Assembly: GCA_029239785.1 (NCBI GenBank)
Contig: JARBUG010000051.1
Span: 1-43,765, forward strand
Direction: 5' to 3'
DNA: 43,765 nucleotides
From: Symbiobacteriaceae bacterium
GTDB lineage: Bacteria > Bacillota > Sulfobacillia > Symbiobacteriales > Symbiobacteriaceae
The first letter of the stretch is position 1. Every line of letters starts with the position of its first letter. Shown one piece after another: positions 16,775 through 25,078 of this stretch. The notes beneath the pieces are model-generated. The model did no database searches, had not been told where the DNA came from, and saw only the letters and a list, made by a program, of their open reading frames with translations. The translations under genes and the position numbers were made by a program.

Positions 16775-16800
16775 AAAAACCGGGGCGCCACCGCCCCGGC
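16775..16800 (-). terminator. Intrinsic terminator of yebC
   Basis: Leftward reading gives CCGGGGCG-GTGG-CGCCCCGG followed by six T residues, 20 bp after the yebC stop. Confidence 0.92.
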
Positions 16801-16820
16801 TCTGTACGTAACCCTACGTT

Positions 16821-17552
16821 CTACTCCTCATCCGGGAACTGAGCATTACTATATACGTTCTGCACATCATCATTCGCTTCCAGCAGATCCAGCATCCGGC
16901 CCAGCTTCTCGGCGTTCTCCTCCGTCACCTCAACAGTGGTGTTCGGAATCATGGCCGTTTCGCCCCGGACCACGGGAATCTTGGCGGCGTGCAGGGCCCG
17001 CAGCACAGCTTCCAGCGACTCGGGCGCCGTGGTCACTTCAAAATGCGTATCCGCCGTCTTGATGTCGTCGGCGCCGGCATCCAGCACCACCATCATCAGA
17101 TCATCTTCTGTGATGTTGGTCTGCTCCCGGTCGATTTCAACGATGCCCTTCTTGGTGAACATCCAGCCTACGCAGCCCGTTTCGCCCATGGCGCCGCCAT
17201 TCTTCGTAAAGATGAAGCGGACGTCGCCGGCGGTCCGGTTCCGGTTGTCGGTCATAATGTTCATCATGATGGCCACGCCACCGGGGCCGTAGCCTTCGTA
17301 CACAAACTCTTCGTACCGGGCGCCATCTTCCAGGCCGGCACCCCGCCGGATCGCACGCTGGATGTTGTCGGACGGCATATTCGACTCACGGGCCGTTTCA
17401 ATGGCCGTCTTCAGGCGGAAGTTCGCCTCGGGGTCCGGTCCGCCCTCTTTCGCCGCCTTCATCAGGTCCTTGGCAATCCGGGAGAAGACCGCTCCGCGCT
17501 CCTGGTCTAGCTTCCCCTTGGAACGTTTGATGTTTTCCCATTTGCGGCCCAC
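16821..17552 (-). CDS. yebC: YebC/PmpR-family translation or transcription factor
   Basis: 243 residues, full family length, beginning MGRKWENIKRSKGKLDQERG, with KEGGPDPEANFRLKTAIETA and the three-domain YebC layout through to the acidic C-terminus. Members bind DNA as regulators in some bacteria, and recent work ties YebC to relief of ribosome stalling on proline-rich stretches. ATG at 17552. It has its own promoter and a strong terminator, so it is monocistronic. Confidence 0.95.
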   Translation of the reverse strand: MGRKWENIKRSKGKLDQERGAVFSRIAKDLMKAAKEGGPDPEANFRLKTAIETARESNMPSDNIQRAIRRGAGLEDGARYEEFVYEGYGPGGVAIMMNIMTDNRNRTAGDVRFIFTKNGGAMGETGCVGWMFTKKGIVEIDREQTNITEDDLMMVVLDAGADDIKTADTHFEVTTAPESLEAVLRALHAAKIPVVRGETAMIPNTTVEVTEENAEKLGRMLDLLEANDDVQNVYSNAQFPDEE

Positions 17553-17588
17553 AGGAACTCGCCTCCGTCCGATTCTCTATGCGCACGT

Positions 17589-17617
17589 ATTTTAGCATGT
17601 CGGGGACTGGGTCACAA
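17589..17617 (-). promoter_or_regulatory. Sigma-A-type promoter of yebC
   Basis: Leftward TTGTGA, 17-bp spacer, TAAAAT, about 37 bp before the start codon. Confidence 0.75.
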
Positions 17618-17670
17618 GCCATTTCATGGGGGAGGCGTACTTTATGGTAAGTTGGTGGCGGCAACCGAAA

Positions 17671-17694
17671 GGAGGGAGGCGGCTGCCTCCCTCC
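17671..17694 (-). terminator. Terminator-like hairpin after the 65-residue gene
   Basis: GGAGGGAGGC and GCCTCCCTCC form a perfect 10-bp stem with a 4-nt loop just beyond the stop of the small leftward gene. A short T run follows in the leftward direction. Confidence 0.65.
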
Positions 17695-17699
17695 GTCAC

Positions 17700-17897
17700 C
17701 TAAAAGTTGACGCTCTGGATACGAGCGATCACGGTCATCCGGGCGAGACCGCTGCGGTTCACCGTAAGGACGGTGCCGTTCTCGAAACCGACAACCTTCT
17801 GACCCTCGAGCTGGATGCCATCCAGGGTAAGGCTGGCGATGAAACCGCCACCGCGCAGGTCTTCGAGCAGGCGGCGGATTGCGGCATTTTCAGGCAC
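17700..17897 (-). CDS. Small hypothetical protein, 65 residues
   Basis: Begins at GTG 17897 (VPENAAIRRLLEDLRGG), chosen because GGGGGAGGTG is 6 nt upstream. The C-terminal half, LEGQKVVGFENGTVLTVNRS, is rich in beta-strand and Gly, suggesting a small barrel. It is divergent from another small gene with a similar barrel-like tail (17997-18242). No known family is recognised. The strong ribosome site and terminator support it as real. Confidence 0.65.
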   Translation of the reverse strand: MPENAAIRRLLEDLRGGGFIASLTLDGIQLEGQKVVGFENGTVLTVNRSGLARMTVIARIQSVNF

Positions 17898-17996
17898 ATG
17901 AGCACCTCCCCCGGGGAGCCTGGCCCACACTCAGCCTATGCGGCCATCCCCGGCGGTGCTACATAGGATGGAGCCGAACGAGAGGAGGGAGCGGCG

Positions 17997-18242
17997 ATGA
18001 TCTGTCATTTCCAGGGCGGCGGGTCGGTGCGGCCGGCTCACCGCACCCTGCCCAACACCATTCCGCCCGACCCCGGCCCCCTCGGCCCGGTTCTGGCCCG
18101 GCTGATCGGGCGGGACGTCACCCTGCTGGCCGGCCGGCAGGAATACACCGGCCGACTGCTGAGCGCCACCCCCGTCACGCTGGTCGATGCAACCGGCAGC
18201 GTCACCATCATCAACACACAGGTGATTTCGGTCGCGTTTTAG
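17997..18242 (+). CDS. Small hypothetical protein, 81 residues, possible SH3/Sm-like barrel
   Basis: ATG at 17997 has GAGGAGGGA about 8 nt upstream. The N-terminus is Pro-rich (about 1-30). Residues 31-81 (GRDVTLLAGRQEYTGRLLSA, then VTLVDATGSVTIINTQVISV) look like a five-strand barrel similar in style to Firmicute DUF2642-like spore-associated proteins; this is a resemblance only. It lies upstream of pgi but separated from it by a promoter. Confidence 0.65.
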   Translation: MICHFQGGGSVRPAHRTLPNTIPPDPGPLGPVLARLIGRDVTLLAGRQEYTGRLLSATPVTLVDATGSVTIINTQVISVAF

Positions 18243-18252
18243 CCTGGAACCG

Positions 18253-18282
18253 TTGGTACTGGCGCCCGTTTTGGGCTATAAT
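18253..18282 (+). promoter_or_regulatory. Promoter of the phosphoglucose isomerase gene
   Basis: TTGGTA, 18-bp spacer, consensus TATAAT, 42 bp before the pgi start. Confidence 0.75.
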
Positions 18283-18324
18283 CGGCGAGAAGACTTAGCC
18301 CTACAATCTGGAGAGTGATCCCCC

Positions 18325-19680
18325 ATGCCGACCGGTACCATTCGCTTTGACAGCTCCAAGGCGGTGCCGTTCCTCGCCCCCCACGAAATCGCTTACCAGG
18401 AAGCGGCCGTCCGGGCCGCCCACGACCTCCTTCACGCCAAAACCGGACCCGGCAGCGACTACGTGGGGTGGGTCGATCTCCCCGTTACATACGACCGCGA
18501 CGAGTTCGCCCGCATCAAGGCCGCCGCCCAGCGCATCCAGGCTGACTCTGACGCCTTGGTCGTCATCGGCATCGGCGGCTCCTACCTGGGCGCCCGGGCG
18601 GCCATTGAAGGCCTGCGCCACTCCTTCTACAACTACCTGCCCAAGGCGAAGCGGGGCACCCCCGAAATCTACTTCGCGGGCAAGGATATCAGCCCGACCT
18701 ACCTGAACCACCTCCTCGAACTGCTCGAGGGCAAGGAGGTCTCGGTCAACGTCATCTCCAAGTCGGGCACCACCACCGAGCCGGCCATCGCCTTCCGGGT
18801 CTTCCGCGACTACCTGGAAAAGCGCTACGGCAAGGAAGGCGCCCGGAAGCGCATCTACGCCACCACCGACAAATCGAAGGGCGCCCTGCGCAAGCTGGCT
18901 GACGAAGAAGGCTACGAAACCTTCGTCATCCCCGATGACGTGGGCGGCCGTTACTCCGTCCTCACCGCCGTCGGCCTCCTGCCCATCGCCGTCTCCGGTG
19001 CCGATATCGACCAGTTGATGGCCGGCGCCGCCGATGGCGTCAAGGCCTTCGGCAACCCGAACCTGGCCGAGAACCCGGCCTACCAGTACGCCGCCGCCCG
19101 TAACGCCCTCTACCGCAAGGGCAAGACGGTGGAGATGCTGGTCAACTACGAACCCGCCCTCAAGATGACCGCCGAGTGGTGGAAGCAGCTCTATGGCGAG
19201 AGCGAAGGCAAGGACCAGAAGGGCATCTTCCCCGCCGCCGTCGAGTTCTCCACCGACCTGCATTCCATGGGGCAGTATGTGCAGGACGGCCTGCGCATCC
19301 TCTTCGAGACGGTCCTGACCGTTGCTAAGCCCAAGCTCGACCTGACCATCGGCACCGACCCCGCCAACGTCGATGGCCTCAACTTCCTTTCCGGACAGAC
19401 GATGAACTTCGTCAACCGCAAGGCCTTTGAGGGCACGCTGCTGGCCCACACCGACGGCGGCGTGCCCAACCTGGTCATCACCCTGCCCGAAGTGAACGAG
19501 TACTACTACGGCCAGATGATCTACTTCTTCGAGAAGGCCTGCGCCATCAGCGGCTACCTGCTGGGTGTCAACCCGTTCGACCAGGAAGGCGTGGAGGCGT
19601 ACAAAAAGAACATGTTCGCCCTGCTGGGCAAGCCGGGCTTTGAAGAGCGGAAGGCGGCCCTGGAGCAGCGGCTCAAGTAA
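18325..19680 (+). CDS. pgi: Glucose-6-phosphate isomerase
   Basis: 451 residues, the length of Firmicute PGI. Substrate-phosphate loop [19 protein letters not shown] (about 78-96), [20 protein letters not shown] (about 148-167), the basic [14 protein letters not shown] segment (about 211-224) and the C-terminal Lys region are all present. It interconverts glucose-6-P and fructose-6-P in glycolysis and gluconeogenesis. ATG at 18325 with GGAGAGTGA upstream. It has its own promoter and a strong terminator. Confidence 0.97.
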   Translation: MPTGTIRFDSSKAVPFLAPHEIAYQEAAVRAAHDLLHAKTGPGSDYVGWVDLPVTYDRDEFARIKAAAQRIQADSDALVVIGIGGSYLGARAAIEGLRHSFYNYLPKAKRGTPEIYFAGKDISPTYLNHLLELLEGKEVSVNVISKSGTTTEPAIAFRVFRDYLEKRYGKEGARKRIYATTDKSKGALRKLADEEGYETFVIPDDVGGRYSVLTAVGLLPIAVSGADIDQLMAGAADGVKAFGNPNLAENPAYQYAAARNALYRKGKTVEMLVNYEPALKMTAEWWKQLYGESEGKDQKGIFPAAVEFSTDLHSMGQYVQDGLRILFETVLTVAKPKLDLTIGTDPANVDGLNFLSGQTMNFVNRKAFEGTLLAHTDGGVPNLVITLPEVNEYYYGQMIYFFEKACAISGYLLGVNPFDQEGVEAYKKNMFALLGKPGFEERKAALEQRLK

Positions 19681-19687
19681 CACAGTC

Positions 19688-19726
19688 CGGCGCCCCGGCC
19701 AACGCCCGGGGCGCCGTCGGCTTTTT
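19688..19726 (+). terminator. Intrinsic terminator of pgi
   Basis: GGCGCCCCGG pairs with CCGGGGCGCC and is followed by CTTTTT. Confidence 0.9.
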
Positions 19727-19803
19727 CAGGCGGGCGCGGGTCCGTCCCTGCACCATCTACCCTGACGTCTTAACACCAGAAAAGCAGAGGAGGCCCTGCC
19801 GAC

Positions 19804-21270
19804 ATGCCCATCCGCTACGTACAGGACGTCACACAACGATTCACCGAGTTCGGGGGCTTCTGCACGGTGGAACCGGCCCAGCTGCCCGAGTCGGTGGCCG
19901 AGTGGGCTGACGCTGTGCTGGAGCGGGTCGAAGCGGGCCTGCTCACCCTGGTCGCCATCCTGACTGCCGGCCCGGAAGGTGCCATGCGGTCTGTCTCTGC
20001 CCAACTGACCACCATGGGCGAGCAGCTTGCCCAGCAGGAACGGCTGGACGTACAGATTGTGATGCTGATTGTGACGGGCGAACGGCTCACCCGTGATGAA
20101 TACGACCGCTGGCAGGCGTTGAAGGTCCAGCAAGGCCGGGTGCGCCTGGTGCCCTGGGTTGTTGACCTCACCCGGAACCAGGTTTTTGCCCACCAGGGCC
20201 CGCCCTTCGGCATCGACCCCGACCTGGAGATGCTGGCCCAGCCTGAGCCTGTGTGCGAGGGGGAGGAGCCGGCAGAGGTGCAGCAGCCTGCGGCCTCCGT
20301 GCAGCCGGGCCGGCGCGAGGCAGTGGCTGCGCCGACGCCCTGGGTCACCAGCATTTTGCTGATCATCGTCGCCGCCATCTGGCTGATCATGAGCTTCCAG
20401 GGCGGCGCTCTGGACGCCACCGAGAGCAGCCTGCTGCAGCATGAGTGGGGCGCCGTCTCCCGGCCTGACATGTGGGTGACCGGGCAGTTCTGGCGGCTTT
20501 TCACGGCCGTCTTCTTGCACATCGGGGCGGTTCACCTGGCGATGAACGGCTTCAGCCTCTGGACCGTCGGCCGGGCGGTAGAATGGCTCTACGGTCCCTG
20601 GCGGATGCTCTTCATCTATCTCACGGCGGGTGTGGTCGGTTCCATCGCCAGCAGCGTGCTTGGCCCGGCCATGATCATTTCCGCCGGCGCCAGCGGCGCA
20701 ATCTTCGGGCTGCTCGGGGCGATTCTCTGGTTTCGGCTCTCGTCGCCCGTCGGCGAAGTGATCCAGATGAAGCCCCTGCTCACAACGCTCGCCCTCAACC
20801 TCGGTATCAGCCTGACCATGTATAAGCTGATCGACAATTGGAACCACGTGGGCGGTCTGGTCGGCGGATTCGTGGCGGCTGCTGTTGTCGGTGTGCCGAC
20901 CATCGCCGGGGTTGCCCTGCCCAGGTTTCGGCCGGGGCGCCTGATGCGGGGTGTGGCCGGTGCGATGCTTACGTTGGCTCTGGCTGCGTTCGTCAGTGGT
21001 GTGGTGGTGCTGCCGGGGCCCGGTCGGGACCTGGCCCGGGCGTACGAGGCGTTCAACGCCGGCCAGTACGATGCAGCCGAAGCTGGCATTGAACGGGCCG
21101 TACAGCGCCAGGAGGATAATCCCATTCTGCGGCACAATCTGCTCGTGACCTATTACCGCCAGGGCAAGTGCAGCGATGCTGAGGCCCAGTTGCGGGAGCT
21201 GCGGGCGTTGGCGCCGGAGTACAGTGAGTTGGGCAATCTGGAGATGCTGGTGCGGGCGTGCGGCAAGTGA
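19804..21270 (+). CDS. Rhomboid intramembrane serine protease with N- and C-terminal extensions (YqgP/GluP-like)
   Basis: 488 residues. Residues 1-180 form a cytoplasmic domain. The rhomboid core spans about 180-375, with HIGAVHLAMNGFSLW, catalytic Ser in GASGAIFG (about 296-303) and catalytic His in NWNHVGGLVGG (about 347). The tail (about 405-488) holds a TPR-like pair: AYEAFNAGQYDAAEAGIERA and HNLLVTYYRQGKCSDAEAQL. This layout matches B. subtilis YqgP, a rhomboid involved in membrane protein quality control and Mg/Mn homeostasis. ATG at 19804 with GAGGAGG upstream. Confidence 0.92.
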   Translation: MPIRYVQDVTQRFTEFGGFCTVEPAQLPESVAEWADAVLERVEAGLLTLVAILTAGPEGAMRSVSAQLTTMGEQLAQQERLDVQIVMLIVTGERLTRDEYDRWQALKVQQGRVRLVPWVVDLTRNQVFAHQGPPFGIDPDLEMLAQPEPVCEGEEPAEVQQPAASVQPGRREAVAAPTPWVTSILLIIVAAIWLIMSFQGGALDATESSLLQHEWGAVSRPDMWVTGQFWRLFTAVFLHIGAVHLAMNGFSLWTVGRAVEWLYGPWRMLFIYLTAGVVGSIASSVLGPAMIISAGASGAIFGLLGAILWFRLSSPVGEVIQMKPLLTTLALNLGISLTMYKLIDNWNHVGGLVGGFVAAAVVGVPTIAGVALPRFRPGRLMRGVAGAMLTLALAAFVSGVVVLPGPGRDLARAYEAFNAGQYDAAEAGIERAVQRQEDNPILRHNLLVTYYRQGKCSDAEAQLRELRALAPEYSELGNLEMLVRACGK

Positions 21271-21432
21271 CACGCCCGCACACGGGGTGCCACGCCATGC
21301 AGCGGCGGCTGGCGCCCCGCAGCCGGACCGACTGCCCGGTCTCAGGTAGCGGTGCTGCGTCATCTTCTTGACGGGGGGCCGTGACGAAGGCTCCTCGGGA
21401 GCCAGGGCCACCGCCCGCCGCCCAGACGCGAA

Positions 21433-21463
21433 AGAGCCCCGTGCAAAGACTGCACGAGGCTCT
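21433..21463 (-). terminator. Terminator hairpin after the second RRM gene
   Basis: AGAGCC and GTGCA pair with TGCAC and GGCTCT around a short loop; leftward TTTC follows. It lies 20 bp beyond the RRM gene stop. The stretch 21271-21432 otherwise shows only small GC-rich hairpins, for example GGCTCC-TCG-GGAGCC near 21390. Confidence 0.65.
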
Positions 21464-21482
21464 GTTCATCTTACGCCGAGAA

Positions 21483-21743
21483 CTAGCCGCGAGCCGGACG
21501 GCTCTGGGCCAGGTTGACCGTCAGCGGACGGCCATTGTACTGCTGCTCGTTCCAGGCCTCGATCGCCTTCTGGGCGTCGGCCTCTTCCATATCGACAAAG
21601 CCGAAGCCGCGGCTCCGATTGGTCTCGCGGTCAACGACAATCTTCGCCCGCTTCACTTCGCCATGGGCCGAGAAGAGTTCCTGGAGATCGGCATCGGTGG
21701 TGGACCAGGGGAGATTACCAACAAAAATGCTCACAACGGCCAA
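21483..21743 (-). CDS. RNA-binding protein, single RRM domain (tandem copy 2)
   Basis: 86 residues, one complete RRM: RNP2 IFVGNLPW (6-13) and RNP1 RGFGFVDM (45-52), with a short Arg-containing tail SRPARG. Such single-RRM proteins bind single-stranded RNA and resemble cyanobacterial cold-induced Rbp proteins; the role in Firmicutes is unknown. The start is set at TTG 21743 (MAVVSIFVG). It is 9 nt from GGAGG, and the paralogue at 21885-22145 has the same TTG context but no ATG. The ATG at 21752 lies directly on the ribosome site. Confidence 0.88.
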   Translation of the reverse strand: MAVVSIFVGNLPWSTTDADLQELFSAHGEVKRAKIVVDRETNRSRGFGFVDMEEADAQKAIEAWNEQQYNGRPLTVNLAQSRPARG

Positions 21744-21884
21744 CGTGGACATCCTCCTTTTGAAAGGGAACACATGGGATTACTATAGGTCTTCGCCTTA
21801 AATTCGACATTTCCTGCCGAGGAAACGCCAAATCTCGACAAAAATGACGCCTTCCCACTGGAAATCGCGTCATCTATGACAAAG

Positions 21885-22145
21885 TTAGCTACGAGCCGGC
21901 CGGCTCTGCGCCAGGTTGACGGTCAGCGGGCGGCTCCCGTACATCTGGCCGTTCCAGGCGTCAATCGCCTTCTGGGCGTCAGCCTCTTCCATATCGACGA
22001 AGCCGAAGCCGCGGCTCCGGTTGGTCTCACGGTCAGTCACGATCTTGGCGCGCTTCACTTCACCCTGCTGAGAGAAGAGTTCGTGCAGATCCTCGTCAGT
22101 CGCAGCCCAGGGCAGATTGCCAACAAAAACGCTCACAACGGCCAA
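21885..22145 (-). CDS. RNA-binding protein, single RRM domain (tandem copy 1)
   Basis: 86 residues, very similar to the next gene: RNP2 IFVGNLPW, RNP1 RGFGFVDM and tail SRPARS. TTG start at 22145, 9 nt after TGGAGG, conserved with the paralogue. The long untranslated stretch to the upstream gene (22146-22285) is AT-richer than the neighbourhood. The 140-bp gap between the copies shows no clear terminator. The pair is a recent tandem duplication or a conserved duplicate. Confidence 0.88.
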   Translation of the reverse strand: MAVVSVFVGNLPWAATDEDLHELFSQQGEVKRAKIVTDRETNRSRGFGFVDMEEADAQKAIDAWNGQMYGSRPLTVNLAQSRPARS

Positions 22146-22285
22146 TGCGGACAGCCTCCAGTACAAAGGAAATCAGATGAAACAACCGATAAGTTCGCTG
22201 TCACTACATGATACCCTGCAAAATGTTATGACTTTCTTTTCTGAATATGAAACATTACCCAGAAATACCGGCAGCATCATGCAGG

Positions 22286-22846
22286 CTAACGTAGGAAAAG
22301 AGCGCCAACCACGAGGGCTGCAAGCACGCCGAAGCCCTGACTGAGGTGGAAATACTGCACCGATACGTAGTAGATCGCAGCGATCGCGAAGGGCACCCAA
22401 CTGAGCGGGCCTGCGGCCTTGGTAAAGGTGTACTTGGAAAAATCGAAGGCCATCATCGCCAGCATCACAAAGATCACGGGGCGGACGCCACTGACGGCGC
22501 CCTTCAGGTACGGGCTGTCCTTGAACTTGTTGAGCAACGCGTAGAGGGCGATCATGATGATGCCGATGGGGATGGTGGTAGCCACCAGAGAGACAAAGGC
22601 ACCGGCCCAGCCAGCCACCTTGTAGCCGACAAACATGGTTAGCTTCGTGGCGATGGGGCCCGGCAGGGCGTTTCCGAAGGCCAGCGCCTGGCCGAACTCA
22701 TCCTGGGACATCCACTTGTAGACATCGACCGCCTCATGCTGGTACAGGGGAACGGTGGAGGGACCGCCGCCGAAGCCGAGAAAGGTAGCCCGCGTAAAGC
22801 CAATGAAGAGATCGAGCAGGTCTTTGAGCATGATGGTGGACTTCAT
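22286..22846 (-). CDS. Chromate transporter (CHR) half-size protein
   Basis: 186 residues, one CHR domain: LFIGFTRATFLGFGGGPSTV and QALAFGNALPGPIATKLTMF are the family hallmarks, with about six membrane segments. Short-chain CHR proteins in Firmicutes usually come as adjacent pairs that form the transporter, but no second half is seen here. Substrate could be chromate or another oxyanion. Start at ATG 22846 is uncertain because AAAGG abuts it; ATG 22831 (MLKDLLD) is the alternative. It may be cotranscribed with the upstream DUF457 gene, 26 bp away. Confidence 0.88.
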   Translation of the reverse strand: MKSTIMLKDLLDLFIGFTRATFLGFGGGPSTVPLYQHEAVDVYKWMSQDEFGQALAFGNALPGPIATKLTMFVGYKVAGWAGAFVSLVATTIPIGIIMIALYALLNKFKDSPYLKGAVSGVRPVIFVMLAMMAFDFSKYTFTKAAGPLSWVPFAIAAIYYVSVQYFHLSQGFGVLAALVVGALFLR

Positions 22847-22872
22847 CCTTTCATCTATTCTGGAACCGGTGC

Positions 22873-23817
22873 TTATTTCACCCCGGACACCCGTAAATCC
22901 GGTGTCATGGTGACCTTGTACGTCATCCCGCCGCCTCTCATCTTGTAACGGATATCCGAAAGGGTGACGATATAGCCCTCGCCCGGCGATTCGTAGGTGA
23001 CATGCGGAAACTTGAAGTGGTCGAAGAACGGCTTCACTTCAGGCGCATTGCGGACGGCGGCGACCACCTTGTCATCTGGCGCAGCCTTTGCCGTGGCGAC
23101 GGCGGGGCCGGAGACGCCCCACGGATAGACGGCGCCTTGCTCATAGCGGTCGCCCAGGTCGATGGCGTACGTCCAGCCAAGCGGGTTGAACAGGTTCGGC
23201 GAGACCTGCAGCCGGGCTACGGACTGCCCTTCGTACTGCCGGGCCACCTGCCGGGTGGATAACGTGTGGGCGATGCCCCGGTAGCCGATCGCATAGATGG
23301 CCAGGAAGGCCAGGACCGCGGTGGCGTAGCGGCGGCGCCTCGCCGGCGTGCGCCTGGCCAGCCAGACAGCAGCCGCCAGGGGCACCAGGAAGAGCAGATC
23401 GACGATGGGCACCCAGTCGAGGCCCAGTTTGGCGTAGCTGAACGGCAGCAGGAGCCGGGTGCCCCATCCCGTCAGCCAGTCGTTGAAGAGATGGGCGACC
23501 AGGACGGACGCAAGACTCCAACAGTATACAGTACTGGCCTTCGCCTGCTTCCATACGAGCTTTGTGCCCAGCGTGGCAATGGCTGCGACGACTGGCGCCA
23601 GGGCCACCGCATGGGTCCAGCTCCGGTGCAGGTCGAGGTAGGTCATGGCGTTGCCGGGGATGAAGACGTCGGCATCGGGCAGTTCGGCTGCCGCAAAGGT
23701 CGCCCAGGCGACGGCCTTGTCCGTCGGCGAGAGGGGCCGGTCGGCCTCGGGGCCGCCGTCACGCCGGCGCAGCATGCCGATGGCGATGCCGAGCAGGCCG
23801 TGGGTGATATTGTCCAA
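22873..23817 (-). CDS. DUF457/YdjM-like metal-dependent membrane hydrolase
   Basis: 314 residues. The N-terminal MDNITHGLLGIAIGML and HRSWTHAVALAP, with LFNDWLTGWGTRLLLPFSY, carry the conserved His/Asp residues of the YdjM/DUF457 family. About five membrane segments extend to residue 190, then a soluble C-terminal domain with YEQGAVYPWGVSGPAVATAK. Biochemical role is not established for the family. TTG start at 23817 has GGGAGGTGG 7 nt upstream. It is divergent from the YhaO-like gene. Confidence 0.85.
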   Translation of the reverse strand: MDNITHGLLGIAIGMLRRRDGGPEADRPLSPTDKAVAWATFAAAELPDADVFIPGNAMTYLDLHRSWTHAVALAPVVAAIATLGTKLVWKQAKASTVYCWSLASVLVAHLFNDWLTGWGTRLLLPFSYAKLGLDWVPIVDLLFLVPLAAAVWLARRTPARRRRYATAVLAFLAIYAIGYRGIAHTLSTRQVARQYEGQSVARLQVSPNLFNPLGWTYAIDLGDRYEQGAVYPWGVSGPAVATAKAAPDDKVVAAVRNAPEVKPFFDHFKFPHVTYESPGEGYIVTLSDIRYKMRGGGMTYKVTMTPDLRVSGVK

Positions 23818-23956
23818 GCTTCCACCTCCCTATGGAGATTAATTCACGACCTGAAGGAAATTCGCCCTGAGGATTCTTCCTCCTGCTCAGCGACTTCCCA
23901 TCGCAGGGGAATCTTTCATGGCAGTAGAATCAAATCCCCTTCGGAGGTGAACTGGG

Positions 23957-25078
23957 GTGCCTCATGTCAAATTCCTACACACGGCCGACGTCCACCTGGA
24001 CTGGCCCTTCGCCGGACTCGGCAGCGGCGGCGACCTGAAAGCAAGGCTGCGCCGTGAAGAGCTGAAGAGCATCTTCGCAGCGATCATCGACCTGGCCATC
24101 CGTGAGCAGGTCGATTTGCTGTTGATCGCCGGCGACCTGTTTGAGCACAAGTATGCCACCCGCGGCACCATGCAGTTCCTCGATGAGCAGTTCAGGCGCT
24201 TTGGCGGGCCGGTCTTCATCAGCCCCGGCAATCACGACCCGTATGTGGCGGGCAGCTATTACGAGACCTATCCCTGGGCGCCGAACGTGCGCATTTTCGG
24301 GCCGGAGCCGGAGCGGATCGATCTGGACGGCCTGCCTGTCAGCGTCCGGGGCTGGGGCTTCCCGACCTGGGAAGTGCGGGAGTGCCAGCTGCAGCGCTTT
24401 CCGCCCCCTGCCGCCGGCGGCCGGGTCAACCTCGTCGTCGTTCATGGCGGCGACGCGGCTTATCACCCCTTCGATTCTGATGATCTGGCGGCGCTCGGCG
24501 CCGATTACATCGCCCTGGGGCATATTCATAAGGAAGGCGTGCTGCTGGAGCGGGCCGGCCGGGTGATCGCCCGGTACAGTGGCTCACCGGATGCGCTCAG
24601 CTTTGGGGAGCCCGGGGAGCACGGGGTGGTCATCGGGACCGTCTCTCCTGATGAGACGAGGCTCCGGTGGGTGCCAACCGGCCTGCGGCGGTACAGCACG
24701 GCGGATGTGGATGTGACGGGCGCCGTGTCGCTGGAGGATGTGGCGGCTCGCTTGTTGCGGGCGTTTCCATCCGAAGAGCGGTCGGTCAACTGCTACCGGC
24801 TCACGCTGACCGGGGCGGTCGACCCCTCGCTCACGGTAGATGTTGCGGTTTTGCAGGAGCGGCTCGCCCCGGAATTCTACGTGCTGCGCCTCACCGATGC
24901 GACGGCGCCGGAGGCCGACCTGGCGGCGCTGGCCTGTGAGCGAAGTGCGCGGGGGCTCTTTGTGCAGCGCCTGCTCGGGATGGAGGCTGCGGAGGCGGAC
25001 GCGGGCCGTCGCCGAGTCATCCGCCGGGCGCTGGCCCACGGCCTGGCGGCCTTCGCCCAGAAAGGGGGCGCCTCGTGA
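23957..25078 (+). CDS. Calcineurin-like phosphoesterase, SbcD/YhaO family
   Basis: 373 residues. Metallophosphatase motifs are DVHLDWPF (about 9-16), AGDLFEHK, SPGNHDPY and ALGHIHKEG. The family is the SbcD/Mre11-like nuclease group, YhaO in Bacillus. The gene overlaps the next one by GTGA, and the two would form a nuclease-ATPase complex acting on DNA ends, by analogy with SbcCD/Mre11-Rad50. GTG start at 23957 follows GGAGGTGA by 6 nt. Confidence 0.9.
   Translation: MPHVKFLHTADVHLDWPFAGLGSGGDLKARLRREELKSIFAAIIDLAIREQVDLLLIAGDLFEHKYATRGTMQFLDEQFRRFGGPVFISPGNHDPYVAGSYYETYPWAPNVRIFGPEPERIDLDGLPVSVRGWGFPTWEVRECQLQRFPPPAAGGRVNLVVVHGGDAAYHPFDSDDLAALGADYIALGHIHKEGVLLERAGRVIARYSGSPDALSFGEPGEHGVVIGTVSPDETRLRWVPTGLRRYSTADVDVTGAVSLEDVAARLLRAFPSEERSVNCYRLTLTGAVDPSLTVDVAVLQERLAPEFYVLRLTDATAPEADLAALACERSARGLFVQRLLGMEAAEADAGRRRVIRRALAHGLAAFAQKGGAS

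Noticed and set aside
18301-19683. A 460-codon leftward open frame
   Set aside because: Antisense shadow of pgi with low-complexity Gly/Val/Asp text and no family resemblance.
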